Shown here one piece after another: positions 1 through 10,162 of a stretch of 48,900 nt of DNA. The notes beneath the pieces were generated by a model. It was given only the letters and a program-made list of their open reading frames with translations. It made no database searches and was not told the DNA's origin. Origin of the DNA: Rhodospirillales bacterium (GTDB lineage: Bacteria; Pseudomonadota; Alphaproteobacteria; Bin95); contig VMCJ01000040.1 of the NCBI GenBank assembly GCA_008081395.1, forward strand, positions 1 through 48,900. The letters are read 5' to 3'. Both the position numbers and the translations under genes were made by a program. Each line of letters begins with the position of its first letter. Within the stretch, counting starts at the first letter, position 1.

Positions 1-829
1 GCTTCTGAAATGGCATAACATCATATGTCAAGATATTACGGACAAAAGCTTGCTGCGTTTCATCAAGACGATTGAGCCACTGCTTCGACGCTCCAATCCA
101 ATAATAATCCCCGACAATGCCGTTCAAGCCGGCGATCGTGAAAAATGGCGCTTGATCCTTCGTGGTGTTAAACCCACCAAGAGATGTCAAAAGACCATCA
201 ATAACACCAGTCTGGAGTGCCGGAGGAACATCACCGAACGCCATAGTGGTTGGGTTTGAACCAAGAGCAGCAAGCAGAGCATTCTCAGCTGGTCCCATGG
301 AACGAATCTTCTTTCCTTGGAAATCCTCTGGCTTCATCAAGCGGCTTCCAGACCCTGCTCCCATGTACATGGATAAGTGTCCAGCAGCAAAAACTTCGAT
401 ATCGTGAACTTTATCAAAGCGATCTATTAAGAATTTATATGTTGAGGTAGTCTCAAGACCATTAATTGCCCCTGCTGTAGTCAGTAGTTGAGGCCCAACG
501 ACAAGGTTCATGTAGGGATCTACAGCTGCGGTTTTACCGAACTGACCCCAGGTCATTTCAAGGTTGCCCTCTGTCATTGCCTCAACAGCTTCTGGAATGC
601 GATAAAGCGCTCCAGCAAAATAAAGCCGAACCTCACTTCCAGGCACGAGAGCTTCGAGCCTTTCTTTGAAGTAAGTCATTGCAATTCCAGCCGGATGAGG
701 TGGTCCGGTCAGGTCCGCCGCGATACGGATTGTCATTGGCTTTACGTCGGCCGTTGCAGCCGAAGCGCCAAACACCGTCAGTGCGGCGGCGGCAACTGCA
801 GAAAGCAGGCCTTTTTTGCCAAACTGCAT
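1..829 (-). CDS. dctP: TRAP transporter substrate-binding protein, DctP family (C-terminus cut by window edge)
   Basis: Reverse-strand reading from ATG at 829 gives MQFGKKGLLSAVAAAALTVFGASAATADVKPMTIRIAADLTGPPHPAGIAMTYFKERLEALVPGSEVRLYFAG...; signal peptide and DctP-like body; GGGAG RBS upstream. The ORF track missed it because it runs off the edge. Confidence 0.85.
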   Translation of the reverse strand, partial: MQFGKKGLLSAVAAAALTVFGASAATADVKPMTIRIAADLTGPPHPAGIAMTYFKERLEALVPGSEVRLYFAGALYRIPEAVEAMTEGNLEMTWGQFGKTAAVDPYMNLVVGPQLLTTAGAINGLETTSTYKFLIDRFDKVHDIEVFAAGHLSMYMGAGSGSRLMKPEDFQGKKIRSMGPAENALLAALGSNPTTMAFGDVPPALQTGVIDGLLTSLGGFNTTKDQAPFFTIAGLNGIVGDYYWIGASKQWLNRLDETQQAFVRNILTYDVMPFQK

Positions 830-965
830 ATTGATAATCTCCCTGATTTATTGCTTTTAAAACTTTAAACGGCATCTAAAACGATTTTTTAGATAGCAGT
901 CTTTACAATAACCCGTCTTTGAGTTTCGCGCGAGTCAATTATTCATTGCCGCCAGTTTGATAAAT

Positions 966-1904
966 TTAAGAAATAACTCTGACAGGATTACCAGCGATCC
1001 AGCTCCGTACACACTCAACTGATTCCCGATAGAAAATATCAAGCGTGTCCTCAGTCACATACCCAAGATGAGGAGTTAGAATGGCATTGTCTAAAGTACG
1101 AATAGGATGGTCTGCTGGTAAAGGTTCAACTCCATAGACATCCAACCCTGCCCCACCAATAGATCTAGCCTGGAGAGCAGAAAGTAAGGCCTCTTCGTCG
1201 ATTATCGGACCACGAGAAGTATTTACGATACACGCCGTTGCCTTCATTTTTGCAAGGTCGTCACCTCCAACTAGACCTCTTGTTCTATCGCTTAACACCA
1301 AATGAACCGAAATAAAGTCTGACTCTCTGAACAAAGTATCCTTATCTACCAACTTTGCTCCATGATCCTTGCATGTCTCCTCAGTTAAATTTTGGCTCCA
1401 GGCAATCAAATTCATATTAAATGCGCGTGCATATACTGCGAGTTGTTGGCCAAGCTTTCCGAGGCCAAGAAGCCCGAGCGTTGCACCATTTAGGCTTTTA
1501 CCAATCGTCGTCTGCCACTCGCCTCGGCGCATCCTCCGTCCCTCTTGGGGAATGGAGCGCGCAAGTGAAAGGATCAACCCCATAGCAAGCTCTGGTGTGG
1601 GGGTAGAGCTACCTCTTGTGCCTGTTACCACGACATTTCGTTCTCGGGCTGCATCCATATCGATGGAAGCATTCCTCATACCTGTGGTGACAATTAATTT
1701 CAGATTTGGCAATGCTTCTATCACCGACTTAGGGAAAGCAGTCCTCTCTCTCATCAAACAAACAACTTCAAAGGGCTTCAGACGCTCAATTACTCGACTT
1801 TGGTCTGCTTGATGATCCCGAAAAACTGTTACATCTAGGCCGCTCCAATCCGCAGCAGATAGAGCCACTCCCTGATAATCATCCATTATTGCTATTTTGG
1901 TCAT
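966..1904 (-). CDS. D-2-hydroxyacid dehydrogenase (NAD-binding)
   Basis: 312 aa; GLLGLGKLGQQLA Rossmann motif, NTSRGPIIDEEALLSAL, GAGLDVYGVEPLPADHPIR, TPHLGYVTEDT. Confidence 0.93.
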   Translation of the reverse strand: MTKIAIMDDYQGVALSAADWSGLDVTVFRDHQADQSRVIERLKPFEVVCLMRERTAFPKSVIEALPNLKLIVTTGMRNASIDMDAARERNVVVTGTRGSSTPTPELAMGLILSLARSIPQEGRRMRRGEWQTTIGKSLNGATLGLLGLGKLGQQLAVYARAFNMNLIAWSQNLTEETCKDHGAKLVDKDTLFRESDFISVHLVLSDRTRGLVGGDDLAKMKATACIVNTSRGPIIDEEALLSALQARSIGGAGLDVYGVEPLPADHPIRTLDNAILTPHLGYVTEDTLDIFYRESVECVRSWIAGNPVRVIS

Positions 1905-2016
1905 TTGCCTTTGCGTCCTTAATTTCGCCTAGTTCTTGCTATTACGATTGCGCCGAAGTTTTATGCTTGTCTAGTAGAGAGTAAATCAATCGTTCGCGCA
2001 TGTTTGGAGAAGCTAT

Positions 2017-3507
2017 TTGTTGAAAAACATGGTTTTTCATTGGGGAAGTACCTTCCGCACGGTTTCCGCGGCCTTGATTATTTTTTCTCTGGCTGCTTGC
2101 CAGACTAATCAAACAGGTCCTCTCACACCTAACCAAACGACTAATAAATCATCTTCAAAAGAGATATTCGCAGCACCAGAAAAATCAGCCCAAGCACCAA
2201 GTGCGAATATCAAACCATTGCCATTAGTCCGCTCTCGTCCAGTCAAAATTGCGTTACTCGCTCCATTTTCTGGAGCAAACGAAATTGCTGGTAAGGAAAT
2301 CACTAACGGCGCCGCCATGGCATTACTAGACACACCTGATGTGGTGGCGGAATTGGTTTCTTTTGACACTGCAAGTGACATTCTAAAGGCAGCCACCGAA
2401 GCTTCTGCGTCTAAAACAGATATTATCGTTGGTCCACTTTTTGGCCATGACGCTACGGCTATATCTCCCATCCTTACAAATTCAGGATTGATGGCTCTAT
2501 CTTTTTCAAAAGACAGCCGGATTATCAGCTCTAATATCTTTTTAATGGGCCAAGCCGTTGAGCTAGAAACATCACGAATTTTGAGGCATGCTGCTCGTTC
2601 AGGAGCAAAAACCGTTGCCATTTTTGGTCGCCAAGGCCCCTTTTCTGCAGCAAGCGTAAAACAAGCGCAAAGAGAAGCCAATTTCTCCGATCAGCTCAGG
2701 GTGCAGCTTGCTGTCTATGATGAGGACGAGGATTATACTTCGGTTGCCCGAAGGGTTCGGGATCTAACGAGAAATGAATTTCGGCAGAGCAACCGAAAAA
2801 TTAACGCCATCCAGCTCAAATCCCAACTCATTGAGGCAAACACTCCCGACGGTATTTTAAATTCCATGGCATCTCAGTATTCTGGTCGGGAGAAAGAATT
2901 GCTGGAGAGCTTAGCTCAGTCTTACAGACGGATGACAACTACCGGCATTCCTAAAATTTCGGCAATTAACTCTGTTATCAATCGCTACACTGCTGCTGGT
3001 GGCCTCGGCCAAAGTCCGATCGATACATTTCTATTAACGGTCAGCGGTGCAGAGCTCTCTACCGTAGCTCCAATGTTTCAGCTTTACGATGCAAAAGCGG
3101 CGGGCGTTCAATTGGTTGGCTTATCCCGCTGGAAAGAAATGGACCCCAAGCGTGCACGAGAATTGCATGGGGGAAAATTTGCAGCGCAGCCATCAGATGA
3201 TATTTTCAACAATCGTTACAAATCTATTTTTGGAACTCCTCCTACAGAACTCGTTGGAATAGCATATGACGCCATGAAGCTAGCACTTGAAGCTAGCCGC
3301 GAAGGGTCGCGCCCCCTAAAATCAATTGAACTCAGAAAAATCGGTTCCATAAGAGGCGCTCATGGTTCGGTACGTATGTCCAATGGTGGTATGGCTTTGC
3401 GCCCTTTAGAAATTCTTGAAGTAAGGTCAAGAGGATTTCAGGTCATAGAGCCAGCTCGCATAATTGATCCATTGGCAATCGCTGAAACATCTGCAAGCTC
3501 GAAGTGA
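2017..3507 (+). CDS. Penicillin-binding protein activator / periplasmic-binding-protein-like lipoprotein (LpoA/LivJ-type fold)
   Basis: TTG start; lipobox LAAC after hydrophobic signal; VKIALLAPFSGANEIAGKEITNGAAMAL typical of type I periplasmic binding fold. Confidence 0.75.
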   Translation: MLKNMVFHWGSTFRTVSAALIIFSLAACQTNQTGPLTPNQTTNKSSSKEIFAAPEKSAQAPSANIKPLPLVRSRPVKIALLAPFSGANEIAGKEITNGAAMALLDTPDVVAELVSFDTASDILKAATEASASKTDIIVGPLFGHDATAISPILTNSGLMALSFSKDSRIISSNIFLMGQAVELETSRILRHAARSGAKTVAIFGRQGPFSAASVKQAQREANFSDQLRVQLAVYDEDEDYTSVARRVRDLTRNEFRQSNRKINAIQLKSQLIEANTPDGILNSMASQYSGREKELLESLAQSYRRMTTTGIPKISAINSVINRYTAAGGLGQSPIDTFLLTVSGAELSTVAPMFQLYDAKAAGVQLVGLSRWKEMDPKRARELHGGKFAAQPSDDIFNNRYKSIFGTPPTELVGIAYDAMKLALEASREGSRPLKSIELRKIGSIRGAHGSVRMSNGGMALRPLEILEVRSRGFQVIEPARIIDPLAIAETSASSK

Positions 3508-3525
3508 CGCTCCAGGGCTAAATAC

Positions 3526-4203
3526 ATGGAATATTTAACTGAACTCTGGCCAGTAATTTCGCTCACCTTAAAGCTAGCTTCTGTAACTACAGTGCTACTG
3601 TTATTGATAGGATCCCCAATTGCATGGTTCTTAGCGCGCTGCAAATCTGGTTGGAAAGAACCTCTTGCCGCGTTGATCGCGATGCCATTGGTACTGCCAC
3701 CCACAGCTCTTGGTTTTTATTTGCTTTTGGCTTTAGGTCCAGATGGACCCGGCGGATGGCTTGCAAATCTTTGGGGTGGGCGCAGCCTCGCCTTTTCATT
3801 CACCGGCCTTGTAATTGGCTCGATGGTCTATTCGCTGCCGTTTGTCGTGCAGCCCATTCGCAACGCATTTGAGGCAATTCGCGAGCCAACATTGGAAGCA
3901 GCTCGGACCCTTGGCGCCACCCCAACGGACATCTTTTTTCGCTTAGCCTTACCACTGGCGCAGCGAGGAATTCTCACTGGCGCTATCCTGGCTTTCGCCC
4001 ATACCATAGGAGAATTCGGCGTTATTCTGATGATAGGCGGCGATATTCCTGGAGAAACTCGCGTTGCCTCAGTGGCGTTGTACGACTTCGTCGAAGCATT
4101 GGAATGGGGCAAAGCTCATATCCTCGCCGCAGGCATGATTGCATTTTCCTTTCTGGTAGTTCTCACCGCTCTTATGCTCAGCAAAACTCAGCGGACATCC
4201 TAA
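3526..4203 (+). CDS. modB: Molybdate ABC transporter permease ModB
   Basis: 225 aa integral membrane protein; EAARTLGATPTDIFFRLALPLAQRGILTGAILAFAHTIGEFGVILMIGGDIPGETR is a ModB EAA-loop signature. Confidence 0.93.
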   Translation: MEYLTELWPVISLTLKLASVTTVLLLLIGSPIAWFLARCKSGWKEPLAALIAMPLVLPPTALGFYLLLALGPDGPGGWLANLWGGRSLAFSFTGLVIGSMVYSLPFVVQPIRNAFEAIREPTLEAARTLGATPTDIFFRLALPLAQRGILTGAILAFAHTIGEFGVILMIGGDIPGETRVASVALYDFVEALEWGKAHILAAGMIAFSFLVVLTALMLSKTQRTS

Positions 4204-4205
4204 GC

Positions 4206-5297
4206 ATGAACACTGATAGGATCATTGCACAATTTAAAGGAAAGGTAGGCGGCTTTTCAGTCGACGCAAACTTTGAAATTCCTCTATCTGGTGTGACTGC
4301 ACTTTTTGGGCCGTCAGGATCAGGAAAAACAACCATCCTCCGTTGCCTTGCTGGTCTTACAAAACTTCCAGGCTCGCTAAGTGTTGGGAATTTAGCATGG
4401 CAGACACCTAACCATTTCACTCCGCCCCATCTAAGACCCATTGGTTTTGCATTTCAGCAAGCCGAATTATTTCCCCATTTATCGGTGAACAAAAATCTGG
4501 ATTTTGCGGAAAAACGGTCTGCAAGACGCCAGGGTGCAGGCACACCAATAGATAGATCGGTGATTGTTGAATTATTGGGTCTCACGCATTTATTGAGACG
4601 CATGCCAACCAACCTCTCTGGAGGTGAACGACAGCGCGTTGGCATCGCGCGAGCCTTATTATCACGCCCCCGCTTACTTCTTTTAGATGAGCCGCTGGCC
4701 GGTCTTGATCAGTTGGCAAAAGAGGAAATCCTCCCATACCTTGACAATCTCACTACAGCATCAAACGTCCCTATAATTTATGTAAGTCACGATATTGGTG
4801 AGGTGGCACGTTTATCAGACCTTATTCTCCAAATATCCAAAGGCCGGGTCGTGGGAATAGGGCCGGCGAACGAAATGGTCGAGCGCCTTGGCCTTGATGC
4901 GGGAGTATCATTATTCGAAGAGAGTGTTCTTTTGACTGGCCATATTACTAGCCATGATAAAGCGAACAGAATGACACAAATCAGTATGGCAAATGGCCAG
5001 CTGGCATCACCTATTATTGATCTCCCTATTGCACACAAGGTTAGAATTCGGGTCAGAGCACGTGATGTGGCCATTGCATTGGAGGCACCAAAAGCCATCA
5101 GTATTCGCAATATATTGCCTGCGACCGTGGTTATTTGTGAGATTGACCAAGCAACTGGATCAGCCAATGTGTCACTTGATCTTGGGGGACAAAGCCTGCG
5201 TGCACGAATTACGCTTGCTTCGCTGAATGAACTTGATTTGCGACCAGGTAATCAGGTGTTCGCGTTGATCAAAAGCGTAACGTTTGATGGGCGCTAA
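4206..5297 (+). CDS. modC: Molybdate ABC transporter ATP-binding protein ModC
   Basis: ATG at 4206, just downstream of modB; Walker A GPSGSGKTT, signature NLSGGERQRVGIARAL, Walker B LLLLDEPLAGLD, C-terminal TOBE/Mop-like domain. Confidence 0.92.
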   Translation: MNTDRIIAQFKGKVGGFSVDANFEIPLSGVTALFGPSGSGKTTILRCLAGLTKLPGSLSVGNLAWQTPNHFTPPHLRPIGFAFQQAELFPHLSVNKNLDFAEKRSARRQGAGTPIDRSVIVELLGLTHLLRRMPTNLSGGERQRVGIARALLSRPRLLLLDEPLAGLDQLAKEEILPYLDNLTTASNVPIIYVSHDIGEVARLSDLILQISKGRVVGIGPANEMVERLGLDAGVSLFEESVLLTGHITSHDKANRMTQISMANGQLASPIIDLPIAHKVRIRVRARDVAIALEAPKAISIRNILPATVVICEIDQATGSANVSLDLGGQSLRARITLASLNELDLRPGNQVFALIKSVTFDGR

Positions 5298-6490
5298 TTA
5301 CGATCAAGGAACACCGTTAATCTTTGCATAGCCTTATTCAGATTTTCTTTTGACGATGCAAAACAGAGACGTATCCAGCCTTCACCTTCCGGGCCAAATG
5401 CTCTGCCAGGAGCAACTCCGACTTTTGTTTCTTGGAACAACTGCTTAGCCCAGTCCAAGCTATCGTTCATCCCCTGCACTTGAAAGAATGCATAGAAAGC
5501 CGCTTGAGGTTTTGAAACCGCAACTTTTGGATGCTCAAGTAAAGCTGACATCACAATGTCTCTTCCTTGGCGACATCTCTCACGGATTTCTTGAACAAGG
5601 TGTTCGCCTTCTGTCACGGCAACCAAAGCCGCCTTTTGCAAAAAGGGGGGAACAGAACTGACGCTGTACTCAATCAACTCATTAAAAGCATGATTTAACC
5701 AAGCTGGATGCGTAAGCCAGCCCACTCGCCAGCCCGTCATAGCCCAGCTTTTTGAGAAGCTGTTAACGACAATAACAGCATCCTCTGGCTCTGCTATATC
5801 AAGGAATGAAGGTGCTACTTGTCTTTCATACACTAACCGAGTGTAGACCTCATCTGACATAATCCAGATGCCATGCTTGCGTGAAAATTCCAAAATTTCC
5901 TGTTGCTGTTCCCTTTCCATCATCCAGCCGGTTGGATTCCCCGGTGAATTGATGAAAATCATTCGAGTGTTTTGGTCGCAAGAAGCAAAGAGGGCATCAA
6001 GGTCAAGATTCCAAACACCATTTTCGGCCTGGAGGGCAACCAATCTAACCTCAGCTCCGGCCACCTCTGCCGCCGCCTGAGCATTAGGCCAAACTGGTCC
6101 AACAATCACACAATTATCCCCAGCTTGCAGAATTGCCTGCATTGCAGTCAAAATTCCGTGCATCCCCGAAGCGGTTACGGTCACTCGTTCTGGGCCGACG
6201 TCTCGGTCATAGAGATTGGTCATATATTCCGAAAGTGCGCTCCTAAGCTCAGGAAGACCCCGCTTATGACTGTAGAAAGTCTCTCCAGCAACCATAGCCT
6301 GATGAGCGGCATCGCAGATAAAGTGCGGAGTTGGAATGTCCCCTTCCCCGTACCATAGTGGTATAGCGTCCGCATCGCCCAAGCCGAGGCGAGCAACCTC
6401 ACCAATCAATTGTGGGGTTGCCTCAGCTACTCGCGAACGTATCCGGGCACGACCTGGAGCGTTGGCAGGCCCCCTAGCCGAATTTACCAA
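5294..6490 (-). CDS. Pyridoxal phosphate-dependent aminotransferase (class I/II)
   Basis: 398 aa; INSPGNPTGWMM, DEVYTRLVYE, VNSFSKSWAMTGWRVGW (PLP lysine). Confidence 0.94.
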   Translation of the reverse strand: MVNSARGPANAPGRARIRSRVAEATPQLIGEVARLGLGDADAIPLWYGEGDIPTPHFICDAAHQAMVAGETFYSHKRGLPELRSALSEYMTNLYDRDVGPERVTVTASGMHGILTAMQAILQAGDNCVIVGPVWPNAQAAAEVAGAEVRLVALQAENGVWNLDLDALFASCDQNTRMIFINSPGNPTGWMMEREQQQEILEFSRKHGIWIMSDEVYTRLVYERQVAPSFLDIAEPEDAVIVVNSFSKSWAMTGWRVGWLTHPAWLNHAFNELIEYSVSSVPPFLQKAALVAVTEGEHLVQEIRERCRQGRDIVMSALLEHPKVAVSKPQAAFYAFFQVQGMNDSLDWAKQLFQETKVGVAPGRAFGPEGEGWIRLCFASSKENLNKAMQRLTVFLDRN

Positions 6491-6516
6491 GGATCAAACT
6501 CCGACTGTTATCGCTG

Positions 6517-7290
6517 TTAGGTGCGATAGCTAGGATCCTGACGGTCCAACCCACGTAGAAGCCCTGGCCAGGCCCGTTCGCCTTTAGGCTCTGAACCAAT
6601 AGCGCCATATTTAGCTAAACTAGCGAGCGCATCATCATCAGGAACGATATAGTCTTTTCCAGAAGCTAATACGTCTACTTGGATCTTACAGCTCATTTCC
6701 ATGTAATAAAGAAAGTGAAATGCTTCTGCTGCGGAACGCCCACATGCAAGCAATCCGTGGTTTCTGAGCACCATAAGGTACTTGTCGCCAATATCTCGCT
6801 GTAAGCGATCACACTCATCTTCATCAGACGTGACCTGCGCATAATCGTGATAGGCCACCTGATCAAGGATAAGATTTGAGTGTTGAGATAATGGGAGCAA
6901 ACCACATTCCATCGCCGAGACAGCCGTTCCCGCACGTGAATGGGTGTGTAGGACGAAATTCACTTCGGGGCGCGCTTTTAAAACAGCGGTATGGATTAGA
7001 TGGCCCGCCTCATTATATTCACCTCCAGGAGGATCAATCACGTTACCATCCCAGTCCGCCTTTATCAGGGAGGACGCCGTTATTTCATCAAAAAACAGGC
7101 CATAAGGGTTGATCAAGTACGCGTTATCTTCACCCGGAACTCGGGCAGAGATATGAGTGTAGATCAGATCTGTCCATCCATATTTGACAAAGAGACGGTA
7201 CAAAGCTGCAAGATCAACACGTGCCTTCCATTCGGCTTCGGAATATTTTGAGTCTACAGCCCTAAGAGCTGGTTGTGCAGGAGGGTTCAT
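6517..7290 (-). CDS. Class II aldolase/adducin family protein
   Basis: 257 aa; IYTHISARVPGEDNAYLINPYGLFFDEIT, HTHSRAGTAVSAM, LRNHGLLACGRSAAEAF. Confidence 0.92.
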   Translation of the reverse strand: MNPPAQPALRAVDSKYSEAEWKARVDLAALYRLFVKYGWTDLIYTHISARVPGEDNAYLINPYGLFFDEITASSLIKADWDGNVIDPPGGEYNEAGHLIHTAVLKARPEVNFVLHTHSRAGTAVSAMECGLLPLSQHSNLILDQVAYHDYAQVTSDEDECDRLQRDIGDKYLMVLRNHGLLACGRSAAEAFHFLYYMEMSCKIQVDVLASGKDYIVPDDDALASLAKYGAIGSEPKGERAWPGLLRGLDRQDPSYRT

Positions 7291-7301
7291 GGCCTCTCTC
7301 C

Positions 7302-7607
7302 TTAAAGTTTTTGTTTAATTTCTATGACTTCGCGGGTGCGGGTTACTTTGCCGTCCCATAGACGATCAAATTCCGCTATCAGCGTTTTAATCGCCTCAGA
7401 GGAGGCAATAGCACGAGCTCGCTCTAGATTTGGAAATTTGTAAAGAGCGATATGGATACCTGGGGTGACATCACTCCAGCCGCGCTCAGCTCCCTCTGCT
7501 CCAAATGCTTTGATAGCGTCGGGCAAGTGCTCTTTTTCATACCAAAGGTCAAAGGCCTCACGGCTTTCTTCTTCTACCTCTGCTTCAACAATCAGATAAG
7601 CGGCCAT
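7302..7607 (-). CDS. Small putative dimeric alpha/beta-barrel protein
   Basis: About 101 aa from MAAYLIVEAEVEEESREAFDLWYEKEHLPDAIKAFGAEGAERGW; FDLWYEKEHLPD resembles EthD/DUF-type ferredoxin-fold proteins. Confidence 0.65.
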   Translation of the reverse strand: MAAYLIVEAEVEEESREAFDLWYEKEHLPDAIKAFGAEGAERGWSDVTPGIHIALYKFPNLERARAIASSEAIKTLIAEFDRLWDGKVTRTREVIEIKQKL

Positions 7608-7757
7608 TTTCGGTTTCACTCCCAAAACAGAGCCGAAATAGAAGCAGTTCCTGAAAGATCTTGCAATCTTTTAAAGCATCCAATTTTCTTCGCTCTGCGC
7701 GAAACAGTCAAAGATCCCCGGTCTGAAAACCCGCAAGCAAAAATCAGTTTTTCAAGA

Positions 7758-9191
7758 TCAGAAGAACACGAAGGTCACTAGCACGAAGATAGGAACCAAA
7801 ATCAGCCCAGACCACGCCATGTAGCCAAAGAAGCTAGGCATGCGGATACCACCTTCTTCAGCAATCGCACGGACCATAAAGTTTGGAGCGTTACCAATGT
7901 AAGTATTAGCACCCATGAATACGGCACCCGCAGAAATAGCAAGTAGTGTTTGGGCCATTGGTCCCATCAATGCTTGTGGATCGCCGCCTGCGGTATTGAA
8001 AAATACCAAATAAGTAGGCGCATTATCAAGAAAACTGGACAAAATCCCTGTTAACCAGAAATAGGTTTGATTAATTGGTTCGCCTTCTGGCGTAGAGACC
8101 ATCGAGACCAGACCACTAAGTGCACCGGAACTTCCAGCTTTAAGGATGGCAATAGCTGGAACAATAGTAAGGAAAATACCAATAAATAATTTCCCTACTT
8201 CCATGATTGGGAACCAAGTAAATCCGTTTGCCGTCCTGTTTTGCATAGGGGTGATTTTCCAGGACAAGTATGCAATCAGCAGTAAAAGGATATCACGGGC
8301 TATGTTCTGCAGTTCCCAGTGTACGTGATAAATAACAAATTCAAGGTGTGGCTTCCAAATACCACTCATCAGAACAGCTGCGACGATCCCTGCAAGGAAT
8401 AAAAAATTTACTTTCCCATCAATACCAATGGCCTCATGAGCTTCATTAGGGTCTGGTTCCGGCACCCCACCTTCTTTCTTAACGAGCGCGGAGTCTATCG
8501 CGAAGTAGAGGGCCAATAGGATAAGAGACACCATTAGCATTGGCATGAACATGTGTGTTGTAGGCCAGAAGAACTCAACTCCTTTGAGGAATCCTAAAAA
8601 CAATGGCGGATCGCCTAACGGAGTCAGTGATCCCCCGATATTCGCAACCAAGAAAATAAAAAATACAATCGTGTGAACGCGATATTTACGCTTCTCATTC
8701 GCACGCATCAAAGGTCGGATTAACAACATGGCCGCGCCCGTCGTGCCCATCCAACTTGCCAGTACTGTTCCCAAAAGAAGAAATCCAGTGTTCAGGATTG
8801 GCGTGCCAACCAGACGTCCCCGAACCCGCACGCCTCCAGCTACGGTAAAGAGTGATAACAATAAAATGATAAAAGGGATGTACTCTAAGAGAAGGACATG
8901 GATCACTTCATAAACCGCGATGGATGCACCAAAAACAACGGTAAATGGGACCAAAAAAGCGGCCGCCCAAAATGCTGAAATTTTCCCAAAATGGTGGTGC
9001 CAGAAATCTGGCGCCACAAGGGGAAAAATTGCGATAGAAAGAAGTATTCCCGCAAAGGGCACGATCCATAGAAGCCCCAACTCTCCACCATCTAAATGCG
9101 GCGCTCCTGCCCCTGCAGCAAGGACAGGCGATGCTACTGAGAAAGTTATCAAAGCAAGAAGAGCACTAAAGATCCGAAATTTCATCCTCAT
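7758..9191 (-). CDS. Sodium:proton antiporter / ArsB-NhaD-type (ion transporter superfamily)
   Basis: Long polytopic protein; start placed at MRMKFRIF (signal-like). Motifs LASWMGTTGAAMLLIRPLMRANEKRKYRVHTIVFFIFLVANIGGSLTPLGDPPLFLGFLKG and MGANTYIGNAPNFMVRAIAEE. Confidence 0.88.
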   Translation of the reverse strand: MRMKFRIFSALLALITFSVASPVLAAGAGAPHLDGGELGLLWIVPFAGILLSIAIFPLVAPDFWHHHFGKISAFWAAAFLVPFTVVFGASIAVYEVIHVLLLEYIPFIILLLSLFTVAGGVRVRGRLVGTPILNTGFLLLGTVLASWMGTTGAAMLLIRPLMRANEKRKYRVHTIVFFIFLVANIGGSLTPLGDPPLFLGFLKGVEFFWPTTHMFMPMLMVSLILLALYFAIDSALVKKEGGVPEPDPNEAHEAIGIDGKVNFLFLAGIVAAVLMSGIWKPHLEFVIYHVHWELQNIARDILLLLIAYLSWKITPMQNRTANGFTWFPIMEVGKLFIGIFLTIVPAIAILKAGSSGALSGLVSMVSTPEGEPINQTYFWLTGILSSFLDNAPTYLVFFNTAGGDPQALMGPMAQTLLAISAGAVFMGANTYIGNAPNFMVRAIAEEGGIRMPSFFGYMAWSGLILVPIFVLVTFVFF

Positions 9192-9417
9192 CCCCTGCGG
9201 TTTAATCGGTTGGCTATCTCTGAGCGCCAAAACTTTTCTTGGACAGAGTATGCATAAGCTCGTGCGGAACGCCAAGCTCTCTTGGCATTAAAAGATGGGT
9301 GAAAGAAGTATCAATGGAGATTGAATCATCGTATGTGGACTCATATCTTGGTGAGTAATGTTGAAAATTCGCGAGCAGCGCTGCGCGATACCGCTAATCT
9401 CTAAAGGCAATTTTATT

Positions 9418-10062
9418 ATGGAAATGCAAGGCGAAGCCCAAATTCCCGCACCAAAGCAGGTAGTCTGGGACGCATTGAACAACCCCTCAGTTCTGCGTGA
9501 GTCAATTCCTGGTTGTGAAGAGTTAAACCAGGAAGGTGATGATAGCTTTACCGCAAAGGTTAAAGCGAAAGTAGGGCCTGTCAGCGCTAGGTTTTCAGGA
9601 AAAGTCCACTTGTCAGATATTGATCCCCCAAACGGTTATCGCATTCATGGAGAAGGTTCGGGCGGAGCGGCTGGTTTTGCTAAAGGCGGCGCAACTGTAA
9701 ACCTCGAAGATGATGGCGCTGGCGGAACTGTTTTGAAATATAGTGTGGATGCTAGCGTGGGTGGCAAGCTAGCACAGATCGGTTCTCGGTTGATTGACGG
9801 AGCCGCCCGCAAACTTGCCGACGAATTTTTTGAAAAATTTGCCAAACTTGCGGCAGAACAGAGCTCGGCCGCAGAGACTGACGTTGATAATGAAACAGTG
9901 ATACAAAAAACATCAACTTCAGACCAAACATCTACTACCGAAGGTAACGTATCAAATAGCTCGGAGCCGGGAAAAACCTCTCCTGAAAAAGGTATTTCTC
10001 TGCCTATATGGCTGTTAGGCTTAGCGATTATCCTAGGGGTTTTGCTTTACGCTTTCTTTTAA
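9418..10062 (+). CDS. CoxG-like SRPBCC-domain protein with C-terminal membrane anchor
   Basis: MEMQGEAQIPAPKQVVWDALNNPSVLRESIPGCEEL...; Ser/Thr-rich linker then PIWLLGLAIILGVLLYAFF transmembrane segment. Confidence 0.9.
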   Translation: MEMQGEAQIPAPKQVVWDALNNPSVLRESIPGCEELNQEGDDSFTAKVKAKVGPVSARFSGKVHLSDIDPPNGYRIHGEGSGGAAGFAKGGATVNLEDDGAGGTVLKYSVDASVGGKLAQIGSRLIDGAARKLADEFFEKFAKLAAEQSSAAETDVDNETVIQKTSTSDQTSTTEGNVSNSSEPGKTSPEKGISLPIWLLGLAIILGVLLYAFF

Positions 10063-10162
10063 AAAGAATGTTTTGAAGTTGACCGTAGGCTTCAAGAGTA
10101 AGATTATTTTCACATAACGAATATCAGCAAGAGTTGCTGGGGCGTTCATTGCGGAGAGTGCG

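Noticed and set aside
488-868. 126-aa plus-strand ORF and 633..875 minus 80-aa ORF
   Set aside because: Both overlap the clear DctP gene in wrong frames; the real gene runs off the left edge and so is missing from the ORF track.
2109-2681. 190-aa minus-strand ORF
   Set aside because: Fully antisense to the LpoA-like lipoprotein gene; no family features, composition typical of an antisense shadow ORF.
4787-5167. 126-aa minus-strand ORF
   Set aside because: Antisense to the ModC C-terminal domain; no independent coding signal.
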